Source: Prosthecobacter sp.
GTDB lineage: Bacteria > Verrucomicrobiota > Verrucomicrobiia > Verrucomicrobiales > Verrucomicrobiaceae
Assembly (NCBI RefSeq): GCF_014879935.1
Contig: NZ_JACSRD010000241.1
Location: forward strand, 51,646-115,645
DNA: 64,000 nucleotides
Direction: 5' to 3'
Notes under the pieces: model-generated
What the model saw: the letters and a program-made list of their open reading frames with translations, nothing else
Database searches by the model: none
What the model was told of the DNA's origin: nothing
Translations under genes and position numbers: made by a program
Part shown: positions 17,968 to 28,200 of the stretch, piece by piece
Position numbering within the stretch: position 1 is the stretch's first letter
How the letters are laid out: each line of letters begins with the position of its first letter

Positions 17968-19209
17968 TCACAGCAACGAATCGAGCACGCCTTTGAAGAT
18001 CGCGAGTCCTTCGTTGAGGTGAGCTTCGGTGATATTCAGCGGGGACAGCCAGCGGACGACGTTCGGACCGGCGGGCGTGACCATCATGCCGGCGTCGAGG
18101 AGCTTTTGCGCGAGGAAGATGGAGGCGGCTTTGTCACCTGCCTTGGCTTTGAAAGCCTCGGCGTTGAGTTCCCAGCCGATGAAGAGGCCGAGTTGGCGCA
18201 CTTCTTGGATGAGCGGATGATTCCACGCACGACCGGCGGCAGAAATGGCTGCGCCGCGGGTCTTGGCGTTGTCACAGAGTTTTTCGTCGAGGATCGTGCG
18301 TAGCGTGGCAATGCCGACGGCGCAGGCGAGCGGCGAGCCGCCGTAAGTCGTGCCGTGCGTGCCTGGGCCGAGCACTTTGCCCGGTTCGCGGCGGTCGTTG
18401 ATCCAGAAAGAGCCGAGCGGGAAGCCACTGCCGATGGCTTTGGCCCAACTGATGCCATCGGGCTGAATTTCATCGCCGGGAACGATGCTGCGCCAGCCGG
18501 CCATTTCGCCCGCACGGCCAAAACCGACCTGAACTTCGTCCAGGAGCAGCAGCAGATCCTTTTCGCGGCACAAGGCCTGCGCTCTGCGCAAAAACTCGGC
18601 GGTGACGGCATTCACACCGCTTTCGCCCTGCACGGGCTCGACGAGGATGGCGACGGTTTTGTCGGTGATCGCGGCTTTGAGGGCTTCGAGATCATTGAAG
18701 GGCACATAGACGAATCCGGGCGGCAGCGGGCCAAAGCCGCCGTGGATCTTCTCCTGCGCCGTGGCGGTCATCGCGCCGAAGGTGCGGCCGTGGAAGCTGC
18801 CGGTGAAGGTGATGATCTCGTAGCGACCGCCGGTCTGCTGGCCGTATTTGCGAGCGAATTTGATCAGGCCCTCATTCGCCTCCGCGCCGCTGTTGCAAAA
18901 GAAGCACTTGCCGGGAATCTCCACGCATTCCTCGACGATGAGACGCGCGAGCTCGGCCTGCTTGTCGATGCAATACCAGTTCGACACATGGATGAGCGTG
19001 CTCGCCTGCTCGGCGAGCGCCTTCACCACCGGCGGCGGGCAATGCCCGAGCGGGCAAACGGCCACACCGCCCGCGAAGTCGAGATACTTCTTCCCATCGC
19101 GATCCCACACATACGCGCCCTCACCTCGCACAGGCCACACGTCGTAACGGCCGTAGTTGCCGAGCACGTATTGCGAGAGCCATTGGGTTTCAGGGTGAGG
19201 AGTGGACAT
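17968..19209 (-). CDS. argD: Acetylornithine aminotransferase
   Basis: 413 residues of class III PLP aminotransferase. The start (YGRYDVWPVRGEGAYVWDRDGKKYLDF), GHCPPPV, the phosphate-site NSGAEANEG, FHGRTFGAM, the aspartate in LLLDEVQVGFGR and the PLP lysine in SWAKAIGSGFPLG are all present. With argF directly downstream, the ArgD role (N-acetylglutamate semialdehyde to N-acetylornithine) is best supported, though some members also act on succinyldiaminopimelate. A toxin-antitoxin pair ends only 27 bases upstream. Confidence 0.94.
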   Translation of the reverse strand: MSTPHPETQWLSQYVLGNYGRYDVWPVRGEGAYVWDRDGKKYLDFAGGVAVCPLGHCPPPVVKALAEQASTLIHVSNWYCIDKQAELARLIVEECVEIPGKCFFCNSGAEANEGLIKFARKYGQQTGGRYEIITFTGSFHGRTFGAMTATAQEKIHGGFGPLPPGFVYVPFNDLEALKAAITDKTVAILVEPVQGESGVNAVTAEFLRRAQALCREKDLLLLLDEVQVGFGRAGEMAGWRSIVPGDEIQPDGISWAKAIGSGFPLGSFWINDRREPGKVLGPGTHGTTYGGSPLACAVGIATLRTILDEKLCDNAKTRGAAISAAGRAWNHPLIQEVRQLGLFIGWELNAEAFKAKAGDKAASIFLAQKLLDAGMMVTPAGPNVVRWLSPLNITEAHLNEGLAIFKGVLDSLL

Positions 19210-19236
19210 GGAGGGATGGAGTCTTGGAGTGGTGGT

Positions 19237-19497
19237 TTAGCGGTAGATGTCGCGACGGTGGCCGATTTTGAGCACAAGCACGATGAGCACTTGATCTTGG
19301 ATACTGTAAATGACGCGGTAGTCACCCACTCGAATACGCCACGAGGTCGAACCAGACATTTTGATCGCTCCGGGCGGCCGGGGATTCGATGCGAGAGAAT
19401 CGACGGCCTTTTGAATCCGTTTTTGCTCGGTTTGAGGCAATGATTCGAGTTCTTTCTCTGCCCGGCGATCAAAGATGACTTGATACGCTTTGCTCAT
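19237..19497 (-). CDS. RelE/ParE-type toxin
   Basis: 86 residues from ATG 19497 (MSKAYQVIFDRRAEKELESLP). The N-terminal helix motif, WRIRVGDYRVIYSI and a C-terminal basic strand (VLKIGHRRDIYR) are typical of RelE-superfamily toxins, ribosome-dependent mRNA endonucleases. The start overlaps the stop of the upstream antitoxin gene by 4 bases (ATGA), the usual order of such modules. The stop is 27 bases from the argD start on the same strand. Confidence 0.92.
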   Translation of the reverse strand: MSKAYQVIFDRRAEKELESLPQTEQKRIQKAVDSLASNPRPPGAIKMSGSTSWRIRVGDYRVIYSIQDQVLIVLVLKIGHRRDIYR

Positions 19498-19700
19498 CCC
19501 TCGAGTCCCAGGTTTCTTTTCACTTCCTCCCAAGGCACCGTCTCTGCCTCCCCGCGCTCGATCTCGCCAAGGATACGCTTCGCATCCTCGGCATCCTCAA
19601 TGTCCTCCAGAGCCTCGTGAATCCCGAGCATGATCTCGCGCATCTCTTCGGGGGAGAGGGTGACGATGTCAGCAAGCTTTTCTTTGGCGATGGTGCTCAT
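19494..19700 (-). CDS. Addiction-module antitoxin (Unstab_antitox/TIGR02574-like)
   Basis: 68 acidic residues. The N-terminal LSPEEMREIMLGIHEALEDIE and C-terminal VPWEEVKRNLG match the unstable antitoxin family whose members usually end in a WEEVK motif and pair with RelE/ParE toxins. It lies upstream of and overlaps the toxin start by 4 bases. It is probably the neutralising partner and autoregulator. Confidence 0.88.
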   Translation of the reverse strand: MSTIAKEKLADIVTLSPEEMREIMLGIHEALEDIEDAEDAKRILGEIERGEAETVPWEEVKRNLGLEG

Positions 19701-19742
19701 GGGAGCAAAGTAACGCTCTGTGCCGGGGTGAAAAGCAAATAT

Positions 19743-20351
19743 TCACCCCAGTGCCTCCACCGCCCGCAGCGTGGCGGCGGTGCGGCTTTCGACGCCGAGT
19801 TTCTCGAAAATGTGGATCGTGTGCTTCTTCACGGTGGCGACGCTGAGGCCGAGAATCTCGGCGATTTCTTGATTGCCCTTCCCTTGTGCCACCCAGAGCA
19901 GCACCTCGGCCTCGCGGGGGGAGATGCCGAGTTTTTCGAGCGGCTTGGGATCGTCGAAGTTGGGTGTGAAGCGCTGCTGTTGCTTGGCGCGTTCCAGGCG
20001 CATGCGCACAGCTTTGAGCAGATCGTTTCGCGAGACGGGTTTCGGCAAATAGTCGTCGGCACCGAGATTCATGCCGGCGCGGATGTCTGGCGGTGTGCCT
20101 TTGGCGGTCAAAAAGATGAATGGCACGGCTTTCGTCGCCGCCGTGGCCCGCAAGCGCTGCAAGACCTCATGCCCATCCATGCCGGGCATCATGATGTCGC
20201 ACAAAACGAGGTCAGGATGCTCGCGTGCGGCCAGTTCGAGGCCTGCGTGACCATTTTCGGCCGCCAGCACGCGAAAGCCCTCCAGCGCGAGCATCTCGCG
20301 TAAATTCTCACGCAGCGGCGCGTGGTCTTCGATGAGCAGAATAGTGGTCAT
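19743..20351 (-). CDS. Response regulator with LuxR-type HTH
   Basis: 202 residues. The receiver domain (1-120) has the acidic pair in IEDH, phospho-acceptor Asp52 (LCDIMMPGMDG), the conserved Thr in FLTAKG and Lys in LPKPVS. A NarL/LuxR HTH follows at about 140-200 (SPREAEVLLWVAQGKGNQEIAEIL). ATG 20351 overlaps the stop of the kinase gene (ATGA), so kinase and regulator are translationally coupled. It is a close paralogue of the regulator at 24516-25133. Confidence 0.94.
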   Translation of the reverse strand: MTTILLIEDHAPLRENLREMLALEGFRVLAAENGHAGLELAAREHPDLVLCDIMMPGMDGHEVLQRLRATAATKAVPFIFLTAKGTPPDIRAGMNLGADDYLPKPVSRNDLLKAVRMRLERAKQQQRFTPNFDDPKPLEKLGISPREAEVLLWVAQGKGNQEIAEILGLSVATVKKHTIHIFEKLGVESRTAATLRAVEALG

Positions 20352-21847
20352 ACACGCAAAAAGATCGAAACATGCGTTCCTTGACCCTCTTCGCTCCAAA
20401 ACGAGAATTCGCCTCCGCAAAGAGCCACACTCCTTTTGACGACTGTTAAGCCCAAACCTGTGCCAGACACGTCACCAACATTCGCTGCACGATGAAATGG
20501 CTCGCCAATTCGACTTTGATCAGCTTTTGGAATTCCGATGCCTTCATCGGCTACCAGAAATCTCAGCAAGTCACCCAAGTCTTGAGCGCCAAAAATGACT
20601 TTGGAGCCCGCATTCGAGTATTTGACCGCATTCGTGAGCAGATTCGTCAGCACGCTGCGCATCAAAGTCACATCAAACGTTCGCGTACCTTCGCATGGCT
20701 TCCATTCGATCTCGCAACGGTGCTGCGTGGCCGTTTGGACCTCTTCGACGATTTCGCGGCAAAACGCCGCGACATCGACAGGCTGCGGATTCGGCTTCAT
20801 CGCGCCGGATTCGATGCGGCCGAGGAGGAGCACCTGCTCGACCATTTCGTTCATGCGGTTCGTCGAGGCTTTGATCTGCGTGAGCAGTTCGAGGCGGCGT
20901 GTTTCGCTCAAAGAGGCCGCGTGGGCCTCCAGCAGCTCGGCACTGGATAGGATGACACTCAGCGGCGTGCGGAACTCATGCGACACCGTGCTGACGAACT
21001 GATTTTTGAGCTGCTCGGCCTCCAGCGCCGCGCGGAGCTTTCCGGCGCGGGAGGCGAGCATGACGAGCAAGCTCAGCGGCACGACGCTCAAGCCGAGCGC
21101 GACGAAGCCGATCCAGGGCGTGGGCGTGCCGTATTCGCGGCTGAACTGCGGTCCGCGTGTGATCGTGGCAGCCCAGGTGACTTCGCCTTCGCCGCTGATT
21201 TCGACGCGATGGCCATCCGGGCCTTCGGTGGCGGCGTGGAGGATGTTTTGCGCGAGCAACGGCAGTGATTCGTCATGGCAGATCGAGTCCAGGTCGAGCC
21301 AGCCAATCATGAAGCCACGCATGCGTCGCAAATCGTCCGCACCAGGCACGAATTCGATGATGGCGATGCGGTTCACGCTGATGCGCGCGGCATAAGGCAT
21401 GGGCGTGCCGATGCTGCGGGCACGTTCGAGCACGGGCGCGAGCGCAGGATCGGCGGCTAGGTTGTCGCCGGGCTGTTTTTGCAAGTCACGGCCTGCCTGC
21501 CAGCGCAGCAGGATGGTGCCTAGGCCTTCGTCACTGGCATAGGCGACGGCGAGGAGATGCGGAAGCCGCTTCGACCATCCCGAAGGCGGCAGCGCCGTGT
21601 CCGGCGGGTTCACAGGCGTGGTGACGGAGCGCCACTGATTGCGCAGCAGGCTGAGGAAGGAAACATGGCGGTAGGTGGCGAGCTTCAACTGCTCGCCAAG
21701 CACCTGCGTGGCGGTGTCGAAGAGTTTCGCATCGCGTTCACGCGCGGCCTTGAAGCTGATGAGCGCAAACGCCGCCGGCACGAGCGCAAACGCCAGCGTC
21801 AGCGCGGCGAGCGCACGCGGTTGTTCGAGCCAGCGCGGTGTTTTCAT
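20348..21847 (-). CDS. Sensor histidine kinase
   Basis: 499 residues from ATG 21847, chosen because that ATG overlaps the PepSY-gene stop (ATGA); an ATG 7 codons upstream is also in frame. Two transmembrane helices (about 9-33 and 245-268) enclose a periplasmic sensor region of ~210 residues without a recognised fold. A HisKA domain follows with His290 (SHEFRTPL), then HATPase with NLLTNAVKYS, DEGIGIP and GTGLGL. Architecture, length and many residues match the kinase at 22984-24519. The last gene of the PepSY-kinase-regulator operon overlaps its stop. Confidence 0.94.
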   Translation of the reverse strand: MKTPRWLEQPRALAALTLAFALVPAAFALISFKAARERDAKLFDTATQVLGEQLKLATYRHVSFLSLLRNQWRSVTTPVNPPDTALPPSGWSKRLPHLLAVAYASDEGLGTILLRWQAGRDLQKQPGDNLAADPALAPVLERARSIGTPMPYAARISVNRIAIIEFVPGADDLRRMRGFMIGWLDLDSICHDESLPLLAQNILHAATEGPDGHRVEISGEGEVTWAATITRGPQFSREYGTPTPWIGFVALGLSVVPLSLLVMLASRAGKLRAALEAEQLKNQFVSTVSHEFRTPLSVILSSAELLEAHAASLSETRRLELLTQIKASTNRMNEMVEQVLLLGRIESGAMKPNPQPVDVAAFCREIVEEVQTATQHRCEIEWKPCEGTRTFDVTLMRSVLTNLLTNAVKYSNAGSKVIFGAQDLGDLLRFLVADEGIGIPKADQSRIGEPFHRAANVGDVSGTGLGLTVVKRSVALCGGEFSFWSEEGQGTHVSIFLRV

Positions 21848-22848
21848 GCGGATTTGCGTTTCAGCCACAAAACGTAGCCGCTGAGGATTTGCAGCACCAG
21901 CGCCACACAGGTCAGAAAGGCCAGCCAGCGCCCCAACATGCCACCGATGCTGCCCATGTGCATCGCGAGCTGGTTTTTCTGATACACTTCGAGCAGCGAG
22001 CCTTCGCGCGAGCTGTTCATGCCTAGCACGCTGCCATCGAGTCGGCTGATGAAGACTACGCTGCGGCCCGCGGGCGATCCATCCTCCGGATAGGCGAGCT
22101 GCACGCGAAACACCGGCCTTTGCGGCGGCGGCATCTCCACGGCAGCGGCGCGTGCTCCTGGCAGCGCGGCTTCCGCTTTCACGATGGCTTCATCCACGCT
22201 GAGAAGCGGCTGATTGGGCTGCACGAACGGTACCTGCGGGTTTTGCGGGTGCTCACCATGCATGTAGCGCAGCGTGAGGCCGGTGATGCCGAGCACGAGA
22301 AGAAAAACGGACGAGTAGAGGCCGGCGACGCTGTGCAGATCGAGATTGAAGCGGCGGAAGTTTGAGCCGCGACGAATGCTAAAAATGCGCAGCGGCCACC
22401 ACAGCCACAAACCCGTCAGTGCGAGCCCGAGCGTGATGCACGTCGCCACGACGATGATGGTGCCGCCGACGCTGCCTTGAAGCAGGTTGACGTGCAGTTT
22501 GAGCATCGTCTGCTCCCAGCCGCCCATGCGCTGACGCGTGCCGAGTTGCCTGCCATCACGCGGATCGAAGTGAACGGCCTGCGGTCCGGCAAAGAGCACC
22601 AGCGCATCGGTTTCATCGCGTGGAAGGCGGATGCCTTGTGCGCGGGGAAATTGCTGGAGCGCTATCGAGATGGGCGCACGCTCCGACTTCGCTGTGGCAT
22701 GCTGCGGATACAATTCCGGCCGAAGCCAGCGCTGGATTGTGTTTTCAAACACCAGCGCACCGCCGGTGACAGCGATCACGAGCACGACGAGACCCGCGAG
22801 CACGCCAGCCCAACGGTGGAGCCACAAAAGAGCGCGTCGGAGATTCAT
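21844..22848 (-). CDS. PepSY-associated membrane protein
   Basis: 334 residues. It begins LRRALLWLHRWAGVLAGLVVLVIAVTGG, the typical first helix of PepSY_TM proteins, with further helices near 135-160, 190-212 and 300-325, and a periplasmic PepSY-like segment (SVDEAIVKAEAALPG). Members include PiuB-like ferric reductases and flavin- or haem-associated membrane proteins. It is the first gene of the operon with the kinase, overlapping by 4 bases, so a shared sensory or metal/redox role is possible but inferred. Confidence 0.85.
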   Translation of the reverse strand: MNLRRALLWLHRWAGVLAGLVVLVIAVTGGALVFENTIQRWLRPELYPQHATAKSERAPISIALQQFPRAQGIRLPRDETDALVLFAGPQAVHFDPRDGRQLGTRQRMGGWEQTMLKLHVNLLQGSVGGTIIVVATCITLGLALTGLWLWWPLRIFSIRRGSNFRRFNLDLHSVAGLYSSVFLLVLGITGLTLRYMHGEHPQNPQVPFVQPNQPLLSVDEAIVKAEAALPGARAAAVEMPPPQRPVFRVQLAYPEDGSPAGRSVVFISRLDGSVLGMNSSREGSLLEVYQKNQLAMHMGSIGGMLGRWLAFLTCVALVLQILSGYVLWLKRKSA

Positions 22849-22930
22849 TCGAGCATTTCAGCGTGGATGACCGCGATGGCAAGCTGGTGACGATGCACCG
22901 AAAGGAGCATCAGACCGCCGCGTGCCGAGG

Positions 22931-22950
22931 AATACATCCTCAGAGGTATT
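22931..22950. promoter_or_regulatory. Candidate operator in a divergent promoter region
   Basis: The 135-base gap between the divergent PepSY operon and the second kinase gene (22849-22983) holds an imperfect dyad: AATAC at 22931-22935 facing GTATT at 22946-22950, with CCT/AGG pairing inside. The position between two paralogous regulatory operons makes a common operator plausible. No clear -10/-35 pair is visible. Confidence 0.3.
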
Positions 22951-22983
22951 GGCGTCCGTGGCTGACGATGTAGGGTGCAGGTG

Positions 22984-24519
22984 ATGAAAAAGGTCCGCTG
23001 GATCGAGCAGTCGCGTTTGCTGGCACTGCTGGCGCTCGTGTTTGCACTGGTGCCGGCATGGCTGGCTGTGCGGACGTATCGCGATGGGCGACAGAAGGAT
23101 GCGCTGGTTTATCAGACGACCGTGAAGGTGCTGGCCGAGCAGCTCTTGCGCAGCTTTGAGCGCCACACCTACTTCCCCCGTGAGGTGCGGCAGCAGGCGC
23201 GGAATCTGGATGAGGCTGGTCTGCTGGTAGGAAAGATGCTTCCAGCGTTTTCCTGGCAGGAGCGACTGCCGCATCTTCTCGCCATGGGCTATGCACGAAG
23301 GGAGGAGGGACGCCTCATGTTGCGATGGCTGAGCGATCAGCGTATGCCGGTTGCGGCGTTGGGAGACGATCTGCGGCGACTGGACGGTGTCACTGACGCG
23401 CTCAAGGCTGCTCCACCGAGTGATCCGTTCGCGACCATGGGCTGCACGATTGATCACGACCGAATGTTGGTGTTGCTGACAATCCCGGGCGCTGCTCCAG
23501 CAAGTGAACCGCGTGGCTACATCGTGGCATGGGTTGATCTCGCCACGATGTGCCGAGATCGTGCTTTGGAATTGATCCGCGATGACGTGCTGGCGGCCAC
23601 GCCTCAGGCGACGATGCTAGCCTCGTCTGACATCGCGAGTTTCGTGCCCATCAGCGATGGCGTGGCGACGTGGGTGGCCCGTATTCAGCGCGGCACAGGC
23701 TTTGACAAGTATGATGCCCCGACTCCGTGGCTGACCTTCATCGCGGTGGGTCTGAGCACGCTGCCGCTGCTGTTACTTGCATCACTGGCTGGCCGAGCCG
23801 CACGTCTCAACGCCTCACTAGAGGCCGAGCGCGAGGTGTTGCGGCAGCAGCGGTTCTTCACGCAGAGTGTGTCGCATGAGTTTCGCACACCGCTGGGCAT
23901 CATCCAATCAGGCGCGGACTTGCTGGATCAATACGCGGGACATCTGACGACTGAGCGACGTCGCGAAGTGCTCGATGAGATCCGTGACAACACCCGGCAG
24001 ATGACGGCGATGGTGGAGCAGGTGCTGCTGCTCGGACGCATGGAGGCCGGTGGAACGACGTGCCAGAGGGAGCGAGTGAGTCTTTTCGCCGTCTGTGAAG
24101 CAGCTGCGCAACGCGTGTCCAAGGCAGCCGGTGGTGAGCGCCGCATCGAGGTCCGTGCTCCAAAGTGCGAGGTGATGCTCGATCCGTTGTTGATCGGCAG
24201 CGTGCTCGAGAACGTGTTGGGCAATGCGGTCAAATACTCTGAGCCAGACCAGCCGGTGACTCTGGAAGCTGCCGCCGATGATGAGCGCACGACGCTTGTC
24301 GTTCGCGACGAAGGCATCGGCATCCCCTCCGCCGATATTCCGCGAGTGTGTGATCCATTCCACCGCTGCACCAATGTGGGGGAAGCTCCGGGGACGGGGC
24401 TTGGGCTGGCGATTGCGAGTCGATGCGCTGCTTTGCACGGAGGCTCGCTGAACATCGAAAGCGCAGAGGGCCAAGGAACCACGGTGACCATTTCGATTCC
24501 CACCAAAGCTGTATCATGA
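22984..24519 (+). CDS. Sensor histidine kinase, paralogue of the adjacent one
   Basis: 511 residues from ATG 22984 (MKKVRWIEQSRLLALLALVFALVPAW). Two transmembrane helices (~10-32 and ~253-275) bracket a periplasmic region; HisKA has His298 (SHEFRTPLGII); HATPase motifs are NVLGNAVKYSEP, DEGIGIP and GTGLGLAI. The first helix, the LPHLLA segment and the region before the second helix (TPWLTFIAVGLSTLPLLLL) mirror the other kinase, pointing to duplication. It overlaps its regulator gene by 4 bases. Confidence 0.94.
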   Translation: MKKVRWIEQSRLLALLALVFALVPAWLAVRTYRDGRQKDALVYQTTVKVLAEQLLRSFERHTYFPREVRQQARNLDEAGLLVGKMLPAFSWQERLPHLLAMGYARREEGRLMLRWLSDQRMPVAALGDDLRRLDGVTDALKAAPPSDPFATMGCTIDHDRMLVLLTIPGAAPASEPRGYIVAWVDLATMCRDRALELIRDDVLAATPQATMLASSDIASFVPISDGVATWVARIQRGTGFDKYDAPTPWLTFIAVGLSTLPLLLLASLAGRAARLNASLEAEREVLRQQRFFTQSVSHEFRTPLGIIQSGADLLDQYAGHLTTERRREVLDEIRDNTRQMTAMVEQVLLLGRMEAGGTTCQRERVSLFAVCEAAAQRVSKAAGGERRIEVRAPKCEVMLDPLLIGSVLENVLGNAVKYSEPDQPVTLEAAADDERTTLVVRDEGIGIPSADIPRVCDPFHRCTNVGEAPGTGLGLAIASRCAALHGGSLNIESAEGQGTTVTISIPTKAVS

Positions 24520-25133
24520 CCACGATTCTGCTCATCGAAGACAATGCGAGCCTGCGGCGAAACATCGCGCAGATCCTCACCATCGAGGGCTATCAGGTGC
24601 TGAGCGCAGCCGATGGGGCCACGGGATTGCAGATGCTGCGTGAGTCGAAGCCTGGGCTCATCCTGTGCGACATCATGATGCCGGGCATGGATGGCTACGA
24701 CATCCTCGCGCAAGTGCGTGCTGATCCTGCTCTCGCCTCGCTGCCATTCATCTTCCTCACGGCGAAGGGAAGCATGCCGGACCTGCGCACCGGCATGGCG
24801 CTCGGTGCGGACGATTACCTGCCAAAGCCCGTCTCCAGTGCGGATCTGCTCGCTGCCGTGCTCACACGTTTGCAGCGTCACTCGCAGGTTCGCGCGTTCA
24901 CGCCAAGCTTCGAGGACGCCACACCGCTGGAGAAGCTGGGCATCTCGCCGCGCGAGGCGGAGATCCTGCTCTGGATGGCTCAGGGCAAGAGCAATGGCGA
25001 CATCGGCACACTTTGTGGCATCAGCGTCGGCACGGTGAAGAAGCATGCGAATCACATCTTCGAGAAGCTGGGGGTCGAAGGCAGAACGAGCGCGACGCTG
25101 TGTGCTCTGGAAGTGCTGGCGGAGTCGAGATGA
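24516..25133 (+). CDS. Response regulator with LuxR-type HTH, paralogue
   Basis: 205 residues. The receiver domain has Asp52 (LCDIMMPGMDG), FLTAKGSMPD and LPKPVS. The HTH is SPREAEILLWMAQGKSNGDIGTL with GTVKKHANHIFEKLG. ATG 24516 overlaps the kinase stop. It is highly similar to the regulator at 19743-20351; the HTH recognition-helix region (CGISVGTVKKHANH versus LGLSVATVKKHTIH) differs at several places, so targets may overlap only partly. Confidence 0.94.
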   Translation: MTTILLIEDNASLRRNIAQILTIEGYQVLSAADGATGLQMLRESKPGLILCDIMMPGMDGYDILAQVRADPALASLPFIFLTAKGSMPDLRTGMALGADDYLPKPVSSADLLAAVLTRLQRHSQVRAFTPSFEDATPLEKLGISPREAEILLWMAQGKSNGDIGTLCGISVGTVKKHANHIFEKLGVEGRTSATLCALEVLAESR

Positions 25134-25205
25134 TCGCGACTGCACGTCGATTACCACCTTCGATCCATTGTGAGTTTCCCTGGCCACGCGAGCCTTGGCC
25201 CTGTT

Positions 25206-28200
25206 ATGAGAAACCTTCACGCCTTCGTTCTTCTCCTCTTCATTTGCCTGACGAATCGTGCGCTCGCCGCGACTTATGATGTGGGTCCCGGCCGACCGCT
25301 GACCATGCTGCGCGATGTGGCGTGGGCCAATTTGCAACCTGGTGATGTCGTCAACATTCACTACAAGCCAGGCGGCTATCATGAGAAGATTCAAATCTCC
25401 GCGAGCGGCACGGCGGCGCAGCACATTATCATCCGTGGCATTCCTGATCCGACGACGCACGCACTGCCGATCATCGACGGCAAGGATGCCATCGAAGATC
25501 CCGCGTTTGATCCCCGGCATCCCAAGTTCACCGAGTGGAGCGTGATTTTGGTGAGCCCGCGCCAGAGCACCTACGTTTACGGCGCTTACAACATCAGCTT
25601 CGTGGACATCGAATCGCTCGACGTTCGCAACGGCAGCTACACTGGCGACGGCAGCATCACCTACACGGACAAGTCCGGCGCCGTGCGCGGCTACGGCGCA
25701 TTTGCTGCGGGCATCTACATCGAGTGGGCGCACGATCTCGCCATTCGCGGCTGCGAGGTCAGCAACTGCGGCAACGGCATCTACGCTAACTCCAAGAATC
25801 CGGGTTTTCAGGTCACGCGCCGCCTGCTGATCGAAGGCTGCTACCTTCATGACAACTCGAACCCTCCGATTCCCAATCCGGCCGATCCCAATGGCGTGCC
25901 TTTGAGCAATGGATTCGGCGAGCATCACATCTACGTCGAGTGCGCTGGCAGCATCATTCAATACAACCGGTTTGGCGGCTTGCGCCCCAATGCGCATGGC
26001 ACCGCGATCAAGAACCGCTCGTCAGGCATCGTCATCCGTTACAACGAATTCGTCATGGACGGCCAGTCGAACGTCATCGCCATGCCCAACGCCCAAGCGG
26101 GCACGGGCGAGATCGATCTCCAGCCTGATTACCGCGACGCCTACGTCTATGGGAACCTCATCACCATCAAGGACTACCCAGGCAGCATCACGGCCTTCAT
26201 GTGGGGCGCGTTCGATGGAGCCACTCTCTACGATCCCGTGTATCGCGGCACGCTGCATCTTTATAACAACACGATCGTGAGCCATCATTCCGGCGTGACT
26301 CTTCTGCTGCTTCCGGGTAGCAGCTACACCTCCAATGCGTCCATCACCAACCCGACGCATGAGAATGTCGATTGCCGGAACAACATTTTCTACACTGATC
26401 CCGCGCTCCAGGCCGGCATTTATGATGCCTTCCGTTTCATCAACAGCGGCACCACCGATGGCGGCGGCGATATCACCCTCGGCAAGAATTGGATCAGCCC
26501 CGGATGGCGCAAAACCGCGCCTTCTCAAACCTGGTCCGGTGAACTGATCGGCACCGGGAACCTCATCGTCGGCGATGCGCTCGGCGCGAATGATCCGCAC
26601 TTCATCGACATGAATGCGCGCGACTACCATGTGCTCACGCCGTCAAACATTCTGGATGCTGGTGAAGCGATTGCCGGTCTGCCACTCGATTTCACGGTGA
26701 CGCGCGAGTATGTTTTCCCGCAGGGATCTCAGGCACGCACGTTGCAGGGCATCGCGATGGATTTGGGCGCGCTCGAGAGCACCGGCCTCGCCAGCGTGCC
26801 GCCGCCTGGAGGCGCATTGCAGTTCAGCGTCGCTAGTTTCAGCCGCAACGAGTCAGGCGGCACGGCCACCATCACGGTCACGCGTCTGGGAGGCACGTCG
26901 GGTGCTGTCGGCGTGAGTTTTGCCACCGTCGCTGGTGGAACGGCCGCTGACGGTGCGGACTATGCAGGCAGCGTCGGCACGCTGGCGTGGGCAGATGGCG
27001 ACAGCGCTTCGAAGTCCTTCATGGTGCCCGTCTTGAATGACGCCGAGATCGAAAACGCCGAGACGATCAGCCTCGCGCTCTTCTCGCCTAGTGGTGGAGC
27101 CGTGATCGGAGTGATCGACACCGCGACGCTCACGATTCAAGACGATGACACGCCACCGTCCACGCTCATGTATGCGCTGGGCCACACGAGCAATGCGCTG
27201 TTCCTTTTCAGGACCAGCGCGCCCGGCTCGCCACTGAGTTTTACGATCCCAAGTGGACTCGTAGGCGGTGATTCGCTGCGCGCCCTCGCCATGCAACCGG
27301 TGACGGGCAAGCTTTTCGCCGTCGGCACCGCAGGCGTGCTCTACACGATCAATCCATTCACCGGCGTCGCGATGGCAGTCGGCCCGGCCTTTGCGCCGAC
27401 TCCGACGGGCGAGACGATGGATCTCGCCTTTGATCGACTCACGGGCCACCTGCGGTTGTTCACTGCTGGCGGACAAAATTTCGTCATCAGTCCCGCCACG
27501 GGCGGGACGATTTCCTCCGATACAACACCCGCCTACGCCGCTGGCGACGCGAACGCCGCCACCACGCCGCAGGTTGTGGGGGCTGACTTCGCCTGGGTCG
27601 GCGGATCGCAGATGCTCTATGGCATCGAGGCCGTTCGGAATGCGCTTGTGAGCATCGGCTCGCCGGCTTCCGGCCAGCTCGCGACCGTTGGCGGGCTCGG
27701 GTTCGATACGGAGACACACTCAGCCTTGGAGATTCCGAGCGGAGCCTCTTACGGCTGGGCGTGTCTCAGTCTGCCCGGTGCCACAGGGGCGGGTCTGTAT
27801 GCGGTGAACCTCAGCAAAGGCAACGCCATCTTTCAGGGCGACATTCGCACGGTGGAGAGAGTCCGAGACCTCGTCATCGCTCCGCCGCGCGATGTTTGGA
27901 AACAAGCACGCTTTGGTGCGAACGCAGGCAACCCGCTGATCGGTGGCGATGACGCTGATCCCGACGGCAATGGCGTCAGCAACTTGATGGAATACGCGTT
28001 AGGCGCAGTGGCAGGCAGTGCGCCGCCAACATTCATGCCCGTGGCGGACTACTTCGGGGGCCATCTGTCCCTGAGTTTCACGCGCGCCGCAGCGGCCAAC
28101 GATTTGATTTACACCGTTCAGGTGTCCGACGATCTCAGCGTCTGGCAGGATGGCTCTGTTTACTCTCCGTATGGCGACACACCGTCAAACGCCTTCACCA

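Noticed and set aside
23928..25997. A 689-codon minus-strand open frame
   Set aside because: It lies antisense to the second histidine kinase, its regulator and the beta-helix gene, all of which have clear family motifs.
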